A stretch of 45,499 bases of DNA from Spirosoma fluviale (lineage in GTDB: Bacteria > Bacteroidota > Bacteroidia > Cytophagales > Spirosomataceae), in NCBI GenBank assembly GCA_945906795.1, contig CAMDRO010000013.1, positions 1-45,499 on the forward strand, read 5' to 3'. The position numbers and the translations under genes were made by a program. The notes beneath the pieces were generated by a model that saw nothing but the letters and a program-made list of their open reading frames with translations, was not told the DNA's origin and made no database searches. This document shows, in pieces, positions 32,117 to 40,778 of this stretch; the first letter of the stretch is position 1, and each line of letters opens with the position of its first letter.

Positions 32117-33094
32117 TTATAAGCCCAATGATGCCTTTAATGATAAAATTTCAGTTGCTAATTTTCTGGCTAATTTCGAATAATCGAGATTCGGAAATAG
32201 GGTTGGCAGCTCCCCTTTTAATTTTTCTAAGGTAGCTATTTGCAGATTTTTTTTTGTTGGATGCGGTCGGTGTACTAAGGTTGACCGTATACGTTCCCAA
32301 GCAAGATCTACCGCTACTAATTCGCTGGAGAAATAAGTCTCTTTAAATTTTTGCCAAATATAATCCACGGCAATTTCATTGGGATGAATTAAATCTTTTT
32401 CATAAAAACGGTAATCCCTCAATTCGTCCATCATGATCTCAAAAGCAGGGAAATAGGTAACTTGGCCTGGAAATTCTTGCGTTATTTCATGAGCTGCTAA
32501 CCGCAATAATGCTTTCGAAACGGAATTTTCCATCATGCCATCACGTGTATGCCTGACTGGTGACACGGTCAAGATGAGGTGTATTTTAGGATGGCTCTTG
32601 ATAAATGCACGATAAGCTTCTGTGATTTCAGAAACCTGATTCATGTGTTTACTAAATCGCTGACTCGCTTGTTTATGGCAATTGGCGATCGGTCTGTTAA
32701 GAATATTGTCGTGATAAAAATAGGCAGTACCGAAGGTCAATAATAGCGTATCTGCTTGATTCAAAAATGCCTGGGTTTCATTTTGCTTGACAAGAATCTC
32801 CTCCTTTAAAACGTCTGGATTTTGGCTAATGAAATTGGAATGAAAATCTGGATGTAAAAAATAATCTCCTTCGGCGTATAAATCGGTCATTTTGAGCGTT
32901 TCAAACTCCAACGATTTTAAGATACGATCGGGATTAAATTGAGTTCCAAAAGGCTGATTAAGCAATTCCAATGGCAAATCATCTAGCCTTTTCCCTATAT
33001 TTTCCGCAAAACAAGAACCCATACACAATACCCGACTGTTGGGCCTAAGCTTATAGTTTGCGATGGGAATTGGAAAATCAGTGCTGAGTTTCAA
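32117..33094 (-). CDS. GSCFA-domain protein
   Basis: A 325-residue protein with the name-giving motif CMGSCFAENIGKRL near residues 24-37, and the later blocks TLLLTFGTAYFY, HLILTVSPVRHTRDGM and HPNEIAVDYIW, all typical of the GSCFA domain, a Bacteroidota-rich family related to SGNH hydrolases. The Ser of GSCFA and the His of HPNE would be the catalytic candidates. The start codon is TTG; a TAA lies two codons upstream and no in-frame ATG is closer than residue 25. The substrate is unknown. Confidence 0.85.
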   Translation of the reverse strand: MKLSTDFPIPIANYKLRPNSRVLCMGSCFAENIGKRLDDLPLELLNQPFGTQFNPDRILKSLEFETLKMTDLYAEGDYFLHPDFHSNFISQNPDVLKEEILVKQNETQAFLNQADTLLLTFGTAYFYHDNILNRPIANCHKQASQRFSKHMNQVSEITEAYRAFIKSHPKIHLILTVSPVRHTRDGMMENSVSKALLRLAAHEITQEFPGQVTYFPAFEIMMDELRDYRFYEKDLIHPNEIAVDYIWQKFKETYFSSELVAVDLAWERIRSTLVHRPHPTKKNLQIATLEKLKGELPTLFPNLDYSKLARKLATEILSLKASLGL

Positions 33095-33135
33095 GCGTTA
33101 TTTTTTATGGTGAAACGATACCTTGAATCTTATTT

Positions 33136-34902
33136 TTACAAGCCTTTGGCCCATTGATCCATTTTCTTTTCTAAAACTTCTAAGGGCATATTTCCATCTT
33201 TTAGTAATTCGTCATGGAAGTCAGAGAGCTTAAATTTATCACCTAATTGCTTATTCAGGCGTTCTCTGATTTCTTTGATTTTAAGAGCACCTATTTTATA
33301 ACTTAAGGCTTGTGCTGGAATTGCCATATATCTTTCTATTTCAGCGATTGTACCTTCTTCACTAAGTGGCTCATTATCCATCATGAATTTGATGGCTTCT
33401 TCGCGGGTCATGTTTTTGGAATGCATTCCTGCATCAACGACCAGTCGGATGGCACGATGCATCTCATCACCTAAAGCTCCCATATATTGGTATGGATCGG
33501 TATAGAGACCTAATTCTTTACCTAAACTTTCGGTGTATAAAGCCCATCCTTCTGCATAGGCTGAATTTCCACCAAAACGCCTAAATTTAGGCAAATCTCC
33601 ATTTTCTTGTTGCAAACTAATTTGGTAATGATGTCCTGGGATGGCTTCATGTAAGAAAAGACTTTCCATGCCACTTGTCAAATTAAACTTCTTTGCGTCC
33701 GTGATGGGAACATAAAAGATACCAGGTCTTTTTCCATCTTCAGAACCCGCAAAATATTCAGCTGAGGCTGAGGCAGCTCTAAATGCCTCAGTCTGGCGAA
33801 TTTCAAAGGGCGATTTAGGAACTCGGCCAAACATCGTTTTTAAAGAAGGTTCCATTTTTTTGTGAATGGCTTCAAAGGCAGCAAGCACTTCGGCTGGATT
33901 TTTAAATGGGGTGAACTTAGGATCCGTTCGCATGTATTCAAAAAATGCTTTTAAATCACCTTTGAAACCTACCGCATCTTTTGTTTTCTCCATTTCTGTT
34001 TTAATTCGCTTGACCTCAGATAGTCCTATCTGATAAATTTCATCAGCCGATTTATCCGTAGTTGTCATCGTGCGAATTAAATATTGATAATACGCTTTGC
34101 CATTGGGGATGTCACTGATTCCTGAACTTAGTCTTCCCTTTGGCAAATATTCTTCCTTCATGAAAGTGGCTAATCGGCTGTAGGCGGGTAATACAATTTC
34201 CTGAATATTTTTTTCATACAATGCAGTAATTCTTTTTTTGTCTTCCTCGTTAAAATTTTTGGGTAACATTTTTAATGGACCATAAAATGTACTTTCTTTC
34301 ATGTCTTTCACATGGAAGGCATCTAATTGAGGAATGATTTTCACAATCAATGCTTTAGGCAAAACATGTCCCGCGGCCATTCCTTTTCTAAAATAAACGA
34401 GGGAACTATCTAAATAGGCTGCCCCTTTTACCATTCTTTTGGACCAGTTTTCATAATCTTTGACGGTCGCAAAGGGTTGGATGACAGAGCCACTTCCCAA
34501 CTGGGCGAAAGTTAAATGAAAGCCATAGAACTGATTTAGAGGAATCAAATTTTCAGGAAAGGTCAAACCTTCTAAGCCTAAATCAAGATCTCTTATAATT
34601 AAATCATAGGTTAGTTGGTCATTCGTATTTAAATTCTCCCGATCGATGGATTGTAAGGATTTTTGATACTTTTCTAACGTGCTTTTAACTAAAGCTCGGT
34701 GGCTGTCGGTAAAATCAATGTTTAATAAATCATTGTAGCGATTATCCCCATTAAATGTCGCTGAAATAGGACTTAATTTTAATTGGTCCTCATAATAATC
34801 CGAAATAATTTGATCAAGTTGTGGGTTTTTCTGCGCCGTGCTTTTCTCTTTTTGGCATGCGAACAATGAAATGAAGCTGATGAATAGAATTAGTTTTTTC
34901 AT
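33136..34902 (-). CDS. DUF885-family lipoprotein (putative metallopeptidase-like)
   Basis: A 588-residue exported lipoprotein. Signal peptide MKKLILFISFISLFAC with Cys16 as lipidation site. The mature protein is helical and belongs to DUF885, a family with a zincin-like motif; here LFLHEAIPGHHYQ near residue 408 supplies the HExxxHH-like site. YAEGWALYTE, which follows, is another conserved block. Such proteins are abundant in Bacteroidota and are thought to be peptidases, but the reaction is not established. It lies alone between the GSCFA gene and the divergent glycoside hydrolase. Confidence 0.85.
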   Translation of the reverse strand: MKKLILFISFISLFACQKEKSTAQKNPQLDQIISDYYEDQLKLSPISATFNGDNRYNDLLNIDFTDSHRALVKSTLEKYQKSLQSIDRENLNTNDQLTYDLIIRDLDLGLEGLTFPENLIPLNQFYGFHLTFAQLGSGSVIQPFATVKDYENWSKRMVKGAAYLDSSLVYFRKGMAAGHVLPKALIVKIIPQLDAFHVKDMKESTFYGPLKMLPKNFNEEDKKRITALYEKNIQEIVLPAYSRLATFMKEEYLPKGRLSSGISDIPNGKAYYQYLIRTMTTTDKSADEIYQIGLSEVKRIKTEMEKTKDAVGFKGDLKAFFEYMRTDPKFTPFKNPAEVLAAFEAIHKKMEPSLKTMFGRVPKSPFEIRQTEAFRAASASAEYFAGSEDGKRPGIFYVPITDAKKFNLTSGMESLFLHEAIPGHHYQISLQQENGDLPKFRRFGGNSAYAEGWALYTESLGKELGLYTDPYQYMGALGDEMHRAIRLVVDAGMHSKNMTREEAIKFMMDNEPLSEEGTIAEIERYMAIPAQALSYKIGALKIKEIRERLNKQLGDKFKLSDFHDELLKDGNMPLEVLEKKMDQWAKGL

Positions 34903-35090
34903 TTGATGAATGGGTTTATCTGTTGGTCTGAGATTGAGTTTGTTGAATAATAGATAGGGGTTTTAAAAGCAATTATTGATTTAGGAGATTTATTCCTAAA
35001 TGCAATTTATGGCATCTGGGTAAAATTAGCAAAATTTTGGGAATCTGTGTAATTAAAAAGGCCTTCATGTTCATATTTGGACAAATTCAA

Positions 35091-35098
35091 TATATTTG
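35091..35098 (+). promoter_or_regulatory. Bacteroidota -7 element (TATATTTG)
   Basis: TATATTTG matches TAnnTTTG 39 bases before the ATG at 35138. It overlaps a TTG (35096) that would otherwise be read as an upstream start. No clear -33 TTG is found at 19 bases. Confidence 0.5.
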
Positions 35099-35137
35099 TA
35101 TCTAGCATATATAGATCAATTTATTAATCAAATTCAT

Positions 35138-37780
35138 ATGTCGGAAATTGGAGCCGAGCGCGCGCGACTTTCATTAAGAAACGATAATAAAGGTTGGAAA
35201 AAGTGGGGCCCATATCTTACGGAACGTCAGTGGGGAACTGTTCGTGAGGATTATAGTGCGCATGGAGATGCTTGGGGAAGTATTACACATGACATGGCAC
35301 GTTCGAAGGCGTATCGCTGGGGTGAAGAGGGAATTGGAGGTATTTCAGATAATAAGCAGCATGTGTGTTTTGCTTTTTCATTTTGGAATCATCGGGATCA
35401 TATTATCAAGGAGCGTTTTTTTGGTTTGACGGGAGCGGAATCAAATCATGGCGAAGATGTCAAAGAATTGTATTATTACCAAGATGCCACGCCCACACAT
35501 TCCTATCAAAAAATGTTGTACAAGTATCCCCAACAAACTTTTCCTTATGATAAATTAATTGAGGAGAGCAAAAAGCGGAGCCGATTAGAACCTGAATATG
35601 AGCTTTTAGACACAGGTATTTTTGACAAGAATGAATATTTTGACATTTCTATGGAATATGCCAAGGGGGATGAGCAAGATATTTTGATTAAAGTGACGGT
35701 TGAAAATAGGTCAAAAGTAGACGCGCCCATTACAGTTTTGCCCACTATTTGGTATCGAAATACTTGGTGTTGGGGATATGAAAATTACAAATACAAACCC
35801 CTTTTAACAGGGGTGGGGAATTCATTTATTGAGGTGGATCACCGAGTGGTGGGCCGGTTTAAATTATATGCGGAGGAAGCGGATGAGTTTTTATTTTGTG
35901 ATAATGAAACGAATTTTGAGCGCCTACATCAGTCCCCTAATTTATCGCATTTTACCAAGGATGGTATCAATGATTATATTGTCAATAAAAGTAAAAAATC
36001 AATCAATCAAAATCATATAGGGACCAAAGCCGCGGCTCGATATACCTCGAAAATTCCTGCCGGGGGGAAGAAAGTTTTCAGGTTGAGATTAGTAGATCAC
36101 ACCCTAAAAACCCCTTTTGAGGACTTTGATGATATTTTTGAGACCAGAATTAAGGAGGCAGACGAATTTTACGATTCGATTCAAAAAGGGGTCGACGAAC
36201 CTGCCTTAAAGTTGTTGCAAAGACAATCCTATGCGGGTATGTTATGGACGAAGCAGTGGTATTACTACAATGTTTTTGAGTGGATTAAGGGAGATCCTGC
36301 GATGCCGAGGCCAGATGCCAACCGGAAGTTTGGGCGAAATAATTCATGGCGGCATTTATATACGGCAAATATTTTGTCTATGCCTGACAAGTGGGAATAC
36401 CCGTGGTTTGCGGCTTGGGATTTAGCATTTCATACCATTCCTTTGGCAAGACTTGACCCTGATTTTGCCAAAAGGCAGTTGGCCGTTATCCTGCGCGAAT
36501 ACTACATGCATCCAAATGGCCAAATTCCGGCTTATGAATGGTCGTTTTCGGATGTGAATCCGCCGGTACATGCGTGGGCTACTTGGAAGGTGTATGAAAT
36601 AGACAAGGAAATGAATGGTGGAAAGGGCGATATCGTTTTTCTGGAGCGCATTTTTCATAAACTGTTGTTGAATTTTACTTGGTGGGTCAACTTAAAAGAT
36701 GCGGGGGGTGATAATATTTTTGGGGGAGGGTTTTTGGGAATGGATAATATTGGAGTTTTTGACCGGTCGTCTACTTTGCCGACGGGCGGGCATTTAGAGC
36801 AAGCGGATGGAACGGGGTGGATGGCGATGTATAGTTTAAATATGTTGCGGATTGCTTGTGAAATAGCCATTGAAAATCCGGTGTACCAAGATATGGCTTC
36901 TAAGTTTTTTGAACATTTTCTTCACATCGCTGGGGCTATGCAATCAATCGGTGGCGAGAAGTTGAATTTATGGGATGAGGATGATCAGTTTTATTACGAT
37001 ATGTTGCATCAAGAGGATGGAAGCGCGATGCTTTTAAAAGTTCGATCGATGGTGGGTTTAATTCCATTGTTTGCGGTCGAAGTGTTGACTTCTGATATGT
37101 TGGATAAATTACCTGCATTTAAACGTCGGGTGGAATGGGTTTTAAGCAATCGCCCCGATTTAGCCTCCTTGATTTCTCGTTGGTATGAACCAGGAAAAGG
37201 TGAAAGTCGCTTGCTTTCTATCTTGAGAGGGCATCGGATGAAAATGATTTTGAAGCGGATGTTTGACGAATCGGAGTTTTTGTCGGATTTCGGAATTAGG
37301 TCTTTGTCAAAATACCATCAGGAGCATCCATATAAGTTTGCTTTTGACGGAGGTTCTATGCAAGTTGATTATACTCCGGCAGAATCTACGGGAGATATGT
37401 TTGGCGGAAATTCAAATTGGCGTGGTCCCATTTGGTTTCCGATGAATTATTTAATTTTGGATTCTTTGTCCAAGTTTTCGGATTATTATGGAAGCGATTA
37501 TGAGGTGGAATATCCAACGAATTCGGGCCAAATGATGAATATAAAAGATGCCGCATCAGGTGTCTCAAAACGTTTATTAGCGATGTTTACGCTAGGGAAG
37601 GAAGGTAAAATTCCGATGTATGGGGAATATGAAAAAATGCAATCTGATCCAAATTTCAAGGATAACCATTTGTTCTTTGAGTACTTTGACGGTGACACAG
37701 GGAAGGGATTAGGGGCGAATCACCAAACGGGTTGGACCGGTTTGATTTCAGAAATTATTAGACAATTGTATGGAAAATAA
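35138..37780 (+). CDS. MGH1-like (GH63-related) glycoside hydrolase
   Basis: An 880-residue protein related to mannosyl-oligosaccharide glucosidases of GH63. The N-terminal half is a beta-sandwich (residues about 1-320) and the C-terminal half an (alpha/alpha)6 barrel. Barrel signatures are YEYPWFAAWDLAFHTIPLARLDP-like with the WD-x-x-F motif (short form AAWDLAFH), GQIPAYEWSFSDVNPPVHAWA and GNSNWRGPIWFPMNYL. There is no signal peptide, so it probably acts in the cytoplasm on alpha-glucosides such as glucosylated small molecules. Substrate is inferred only by family. Its end overlaps the RidA-like gene start by 11 bases. Confidence 0.88.
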   Translation: MSEIGAERARLSLRNDNKGWKKWGPYLTERQWGTVREDYSAHGDAWGSITHDMARSKAYRWGEEGIGGISDNKQHVCFAFSFWNHRDHIIKERFFGLTGAESNHGEDVKELYYYQDATPTHSYQKMLYKYPQQTFPYDKLIEESKKRSRLEPEYELLDTGIFDKNEYFDISMEYAKGDEQDILIKVTVENRSKVDAPITVLPTIWYRNTWCWGYENYKYKPLLTGVGNSFIEVDHRVVGRFKLYAEEADEFLFCDNETNFERLHQSPNLSHFTKDGINDYIVNKSKKSINQNHIGTKAAARYTSKIPAGGKKVFRLRLVDHTLKTPFEDFDDIFETRIKEADEFYDSIQKGVDEPALKLLQRQSYAGMLWTKQWYYYNVFEWIKGDPAMPRPDANRKFGRNNSWRHLYTANILSMPDKWEYPWFAAWDLAFHTIPLARLDPDFAKRQLAVILREYYMHPNGQIPAYEWSFSDVNPPVHAWATWKVYEIDKEMNGGKGDIVFLERIFHKLLLNFTWWVNLKDAGGDNIFGGGFLGMDNIGVFDRSSTLPTGGHLEQADGTGWMAMYSLNMLRIACEIAIENPVYQDMASKFFEHFLHIAGAMQSIGGEKLNLWDEDDQFYYDMLHQEDGSAMLLKVRSMVGLIPLFAVEVLTSDMLDKLPAFKRRVEWVLSNRPDLASLISRWYEPGKGESRLLSILRGHRMKMILKRMFDESEFLSDFGIRSLSKYHQEHPYKFAFDGGSMQVDYTPAESTGDMFGGNSNWRGPIWFPMNYLILDSLSKFSDYYGSDYEVEYPTNSGQMMNIKDAASGVSKRLLAMFTLGKEGKIPMYGEYEKMQSDPNFKDNHLFFEYFDGDTGKGLGANHQTGWTGLISEIIRQLYGK

Positions 37781-38255
37781 AAATGAGTTTATGGGAACAC
37801 CAGAAGAAAATTTTAAGGCATTAGGATTGGATTTACCCCCGGCACCCAAGCCGATGGGCGTGTATAAACCTGGATTAAAAGTGGATCATTTCTATTATGT
37901 TTCAGGACATGGACCTGTACTTTTGGATGGTTCTTTGATCGTGGGCCGAGTGGGCGATGCGATGGACATGGAGGAAGGGAAGTTGGCGGCCCAACAAGTG
38001 GGTCTGACGATATTGTCCACCTTAAAATCCCAAATTGGTAGTTTAAATAAAATCAAGCGGGTAATCAAAGTGTTGGGTATGGTCAATTGTACGGCCGATT
38101 TTGAACGCCATCCTTACGTGATCAATGGTTGCTCCGAGTTATTTGCTAAAGTATGGGGGGAAGAAAATGGAATTGGTGTGCGCTCGGCAGTTGGCATGGG
38201 TACCCTCCCCGGCAACATCCCCGTGGAGATTGAAGTGATTTTCGAATTAGCCTAA
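37770..38255 (+). CDS. RidA-family protein (YjgF/YER057c/UK114-like)
   Basis: A 161-residue protein of the RidA superfamily, whose best-known members hydrolyse reactive enamine/imine intermediates. The conserved C-terminal block GVRSAVGMGTLPGNIPVEIEV carries the Arg and Glu of the active site; YYVSGHGPV and VIKVLGMVNCTADF complete the fold. Members of this subgroup (with an N-terminal TPEENFKALGL) are larger than classical RidA. The first ATG overlaps the upstream gene; the ATG at 37791, just before the TPEENF segment, is an equally good start. Confidence 0.88.
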   Translation: MENKNEFMGTPEENFKALGLDLPPAPKPMGVYKPGLKVDHFYYVSGHGPVLLDGSLIVGRVGDAMDMEEGKLAAQQVGLTILSTLKSQIGSLNKIKRVIKVLGMVNCTADFERHPYVINGCSELFAKVWGEENGIGVRSAVGMGTLPGNIPVEIEVIFELA

Positions 38256-38265
38256 AAAATTAGGT

Positions 38266-38430
38266 ATTTTTATGTAATAGGTATTAGTTGAAAATTAATT
38301 GGTGGGATTTTAAAGATTTAAAAGCTGAATGAAAAAGAAGTTTGGTGCTTACCCAAAACTAACTTTTACCTAATCCCTGTTACCTAATACCTATTTTTAC
38401 CTATTACCTCTTACCCTAATTTTACCTCTT
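38266..38430. repeat. Degenerate TTACCTAATACCTAT repeats with inverted copies
   Basis: Between the convergent RidA-like and nadA genes, runs of TTACCT / CTATTACC elements occupy 38365-38430, and an inverted relative lies at 38267-38287. AATAGGTATTAG (38276-38287) pairs with CTAATACCTATT (38384-38395) over 12 bp around a loop of about 96 bases. No open reading frame of note. A role in transcription end or a decayed mobile repeat is possible. Confidence 0.6.
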
Positions 38431-38432
38431 AC

Positions 38433-39419
38433 CTATTTTGATAACTCCAGCATCGCCTTCAATGCTTTATAAGCTGGAACTCGCACTTTTTCCGTCAAGT
38501 GAATTTCAGGCAACTCATAATAAAGTGCATTGTATAATTTTTCCAACGTGTTCATTTTCATATAGGGACATTCAGCACATGCACAGGTATTTTGCTCATT
38601 AGCCGGTGCAGGAATCAAGTGTTTAAACGGAACCGCTTGTTTCATTTTATGCAGTATTCCTGCTTCGGTTGCCACAATAAAAGTGGAATTAGGGGAGGTT
38701 TCCACGAACTTCAACAAGGCCGTCGTCGATCCTACATAATCGGCTTCTTTTAAAATAACTTCCTTGCATTCCGGGTGAGCGATCAGCAAAGCACCTGGAA
38801 ATTCTTTCTTTAATTTGGATAATTTTTCTAGTGAAATATCGATGTGCACCATGCAAGCCCCCTCCCAAAGAATTAAATCACGACCCGTTTTATGTGCCAC
38901 ATATCGACCTAAATTAGCGTCAGGGGCAAAGATTATTTCTTTTTCTGCAGGAATAGATTCCACGATTTGGACGGCATTTGACGAAGTGCAAATGATATCC
39001 GTCATCGCTTTGATATCAGCTGAGCAATTGATGTAGGAAACGACTACTGCATTTGGATTCGCTGCTTTTAATGCGGCAAATTCATCCACTGGAACGGAGT
39101 CCGCTAAAGAGCAACCGGCATTGAAATCGGGTACAATGACTTTTTTTGATGGGTTCAGTATTTTAGCCGTTTCGCCCATAAAGTGAACGCCACAAAATAT
39201 AATTAAATCAGCTTCTGTATTTTCTGCGGCTTGAGAAAGGCCCAATGAATCACCTACGTAATCAGCCAGCTCTTGAATTTCACCATCCACGTAGTAATGA
39301 GCTAGAATGACCGCATTTTTCTCCCTTTTTAAAGCTTTAATCGCTTCGATAAGTTCAGGACCTTTTGGGGTTGAACGTGCGATATAGCCCACTTGATTTG
39401 CTTCGTCAATTAAATTCAT
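38433..39419 (-). CDS. nadA: Quinolinate synthase
   Basis: A 328-residue Fe-S enzyme that condenses iminoaspartate with dihydroxyacetone phosphate to quinolinate. Cluster-binding Cys are visible in YINCSADIKAM, WEGACMVH and the C-terminal CAECPYMKMN block. DYVGDSLGLSQAAE, FCGVHFMGETAKILNP and HPECKEVILKEADYVGST are family signatures. Its start overlaps the nadC stop by four bases (ATGA), so the pair is translationally coupled. It receives iminoaspartate from NadB (23855-25432). Confidence 0.97.
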   Translation of the reverse strand: MNLIDEANQVGYIARSTPKGPELIEAIKALKREKNAVILAHYYVDGEIQELADYVGDSLGLSQAAENTEADLIIFCGVHFMGETAKILNPSKKVIVPDFNAGCSLADSVPVDEFAALKAANPNAVVVSYINCSADIKAMTDIICTSSNAVQIVESIPAEKEIIFAPDANLGRYVAHKTGRDLILWEGACMVHIDISLEKLSKLKKEFPGALLIAHPECKEVILKEADYVGSTTALLKFVETSPNSTFIVATEAGILHKMKQAVPFKHLIPAPANEQNTCACAECPYMKMNTLEKLYNALYYELPEIHLTEKVRVPAYKALKAMLELSK

Positions 39420-40270
39420 TTTGCTTTCAAACTTAAGTCTAAACTTTTAATATGATGTGTTAATGCACCTACTGAAATAAAATCAACCCCTGTGTCGGCA
39501 TAGGCACGGACGGTCGTTTCATTAATTCCTCCCGATGCCTCGGTGATGAACCGACCGTCAATTTTTCGGATGGCATCTCTGAGTTTTTCAGGACTGAAAT
39601 TGTCCAACATAATTCGTTGGACCCCGCCGATTTTCAATACCTCCTCTAATTCCTTTTCGTTTCTTACTTCGATTTCGACGGCTAATGTTTTTGAGCGCGA
39701 GAGGTTGTAGGCGAATGCTTTTTCTAAAGCCGCTGCTATACCACCGGCAAAGTCTACATGATTGTCTTTAATTAATATCATGTCAAATAAGCCATATCGA
39801 TGGTTCGTTGCACCCCCTATTTTACAGGCCCATTTTTCTGCTAAACGGAAATTGGGCGTTGTTTTTCTCGTATCGAGTAATTTAGCTTTGGTGCCCTGTA
39901 TAATTTGTACCAATGACCTTGTATAAGTAGCAATTCCAGACATGCGTTGCATGCAGTTTAAGACTAAACGCTCCGCTTTTAGGATGGATTGAGAAATGCC
40001 GCCCACTTCCAATACAATCATCCCGGGTTCGACCCAGTCACCATCTTGTTTGAAAAGTGTCAGCTCTAAGTTGGGGTCAACCGCATGGAAAATGGCTTTG
40101 GCTAATTCCACACCGGCCAGCACCCCTGTATCTTTGACTAATAAGTTGGCCGAACCCGTGGCGGAGGCAGGCACAGTCGCTAATGAAGTATGATCTCCAT
40201 CCCCTAAATCCTCTTTCAAGGCTTCTTGTATAAAGTGCTGAATATGCTCAGGTGCTTGATATTCGAACAT
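39416..40270 (-). CDS. nadC: Nicotinate-nucleotide pyrophosphorylase (carboxylating)
   Basis: A 284-residue enzyme converting quinolinate and PRPP to nicotinate mononucleotide. EALKEDLGDGDHTS near the N-terminus, LNCMQRMSGIAT, LLDTRKTTPNFRLAEKWACKIGGATNHRYGL and FISVGALTHHIKSLDLSLK at the end define the family. Length is normal. It precedes nadA with a four-base overlap and is divergent from a small exported protein gene. Confidence 0.97.
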   Translation of the reverse strand: MFEYQAPEHIQHFIQEALKEDLGDGDHTSLATVPASATGSANLLVKDTGVLAGVELAKAIFHAVDPNLELTLFKQDGDWVEPGMIVLEVGGISQSILKAERLVLNCMQRMSGIATYTRSLVQIIQGTKAKLLDTRKTTPNFRLAEKWACKIGGATNHRYGLFDMILIKDNHVDFAGGIAAALEKAFAYNLSRSKTLAVEIEVRNEKELEEVLKIGGVQRIMLDNFSPEKLRDAIRKIDGRFITEASGGINETTVRAYADTGVDFISVGALTHHIKSLDLSLKAK

Positions 40271-40289
40271 GTTGCCATTTTTGTAGCTA

Positions 40290-40297
40290 CAAATTTA
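40290..40297 (-). promoter_or_regulatory. Bacteroidota -7 element for nadC-nadA (TAAATTTG)
   Basis: TAAATTTG on the minus strand fits TAnnTTTG about 20 bases upstream of the nadC ATG. At 19 bases upstream the -33 triplet reads ATG, two of three for TTG. Confidence 0.5.
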
Positions 40298-40325
40298 CGA
40301 ATTATAATCTTACGAACATTAGAAA

Positions 40326-40355
40326 TTGAATTCTAAAAAAAATGTCCTATTTTTG
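40326..40355 (+). promoter_or_regulatory. Consensus Bacteroidota promoter (TTG-N19-TATTTTTG)
   Basis: TTG at 40326-40328, exactly 19 bases, then TATTTTTG at 40348-40355: a full match to the Bacteroidota housekeeping promoter. The predicted transcription start (about seven bases after the -7 box) is near 40362, only about three bases before the ATG at 40365, implying an almost leaderless transcript. Confidence 0.75.
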
Positions 40356-40364
40356 CTTCTTAGT

Positions 40365-40718
40365 ATGCAAAATAAAGTCAAAATATTTCAATTAATCCTG
40401 TTCATCCCCGTGCTTTTTTGGCTCGTGGCAAAACCGATTTCCTTAACCTCGGTTGATAGGAGTGATAGCAAGACAGAAAAAAACGTACATTCAAAAAGAT
40501 CCGCTGATTCGAAGCAAAGCCAAGTCTATGCCGTTCAGCATGTGTATCAAGCTGCGGCAAACCTTCAGTTTGATTTTCCTTCTGATTGGAATTTTATTTC
40601 GCCGATAGAATTTTTCAGTATACAACCGCTCAATGATTTTAAACTGCCTGCGCTCATACGCCGTACGCAATTTATGCGAATTTTATTAACTCAATTTATA
40701 GCCACTCTGGCACCCTGA
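40365..40718 (+). CDS. Small exported or membrane-anchored protein, unknown
   Basis: A 117-residue protein with an N-terminal hydrophobic segment (IFQLILFIPVLFWLVAKP), a charged Ser/Lys linker (about residues 28-50) and a C-terminal segment rich in Phe, Pro and Ile (FDFPSDWNFISPIEFF) ending in LAP. The first segment may be a signal anchor or signal peptide. I recall similar short proteins in Cytophagales but know no function. It stands between the divergent nadC and secDF with its own consensus promoter. An earlier TTG (40326) is the -33 box, not a start. Confidence 0.65.
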   Translation: MQNKVKIFQLILFIPVLFWLVAKPISLTSVDRSDSKTEKNVHSKRSADSKQSQVYAVQHVYQAAANLQFDFPSDWNFISPIEFFSIQPLNDFKLPALIRRTQFMRILLTQFIATLAP

Positions 40719-40778
40719 TCGACCTTATTTTAAGAGGTTTATTCAATTTTTAATTTACAAATTTTTAATCTTTATATC

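Noticed and set aside
31573..32235. 220-codon open frame on the plus strand opposite the Mrp gene
   Set aside because: It lies antisense to the clearly real Mrp gene and overlaps the end of the GSCFA gene; its composition is that of a shadow frame.
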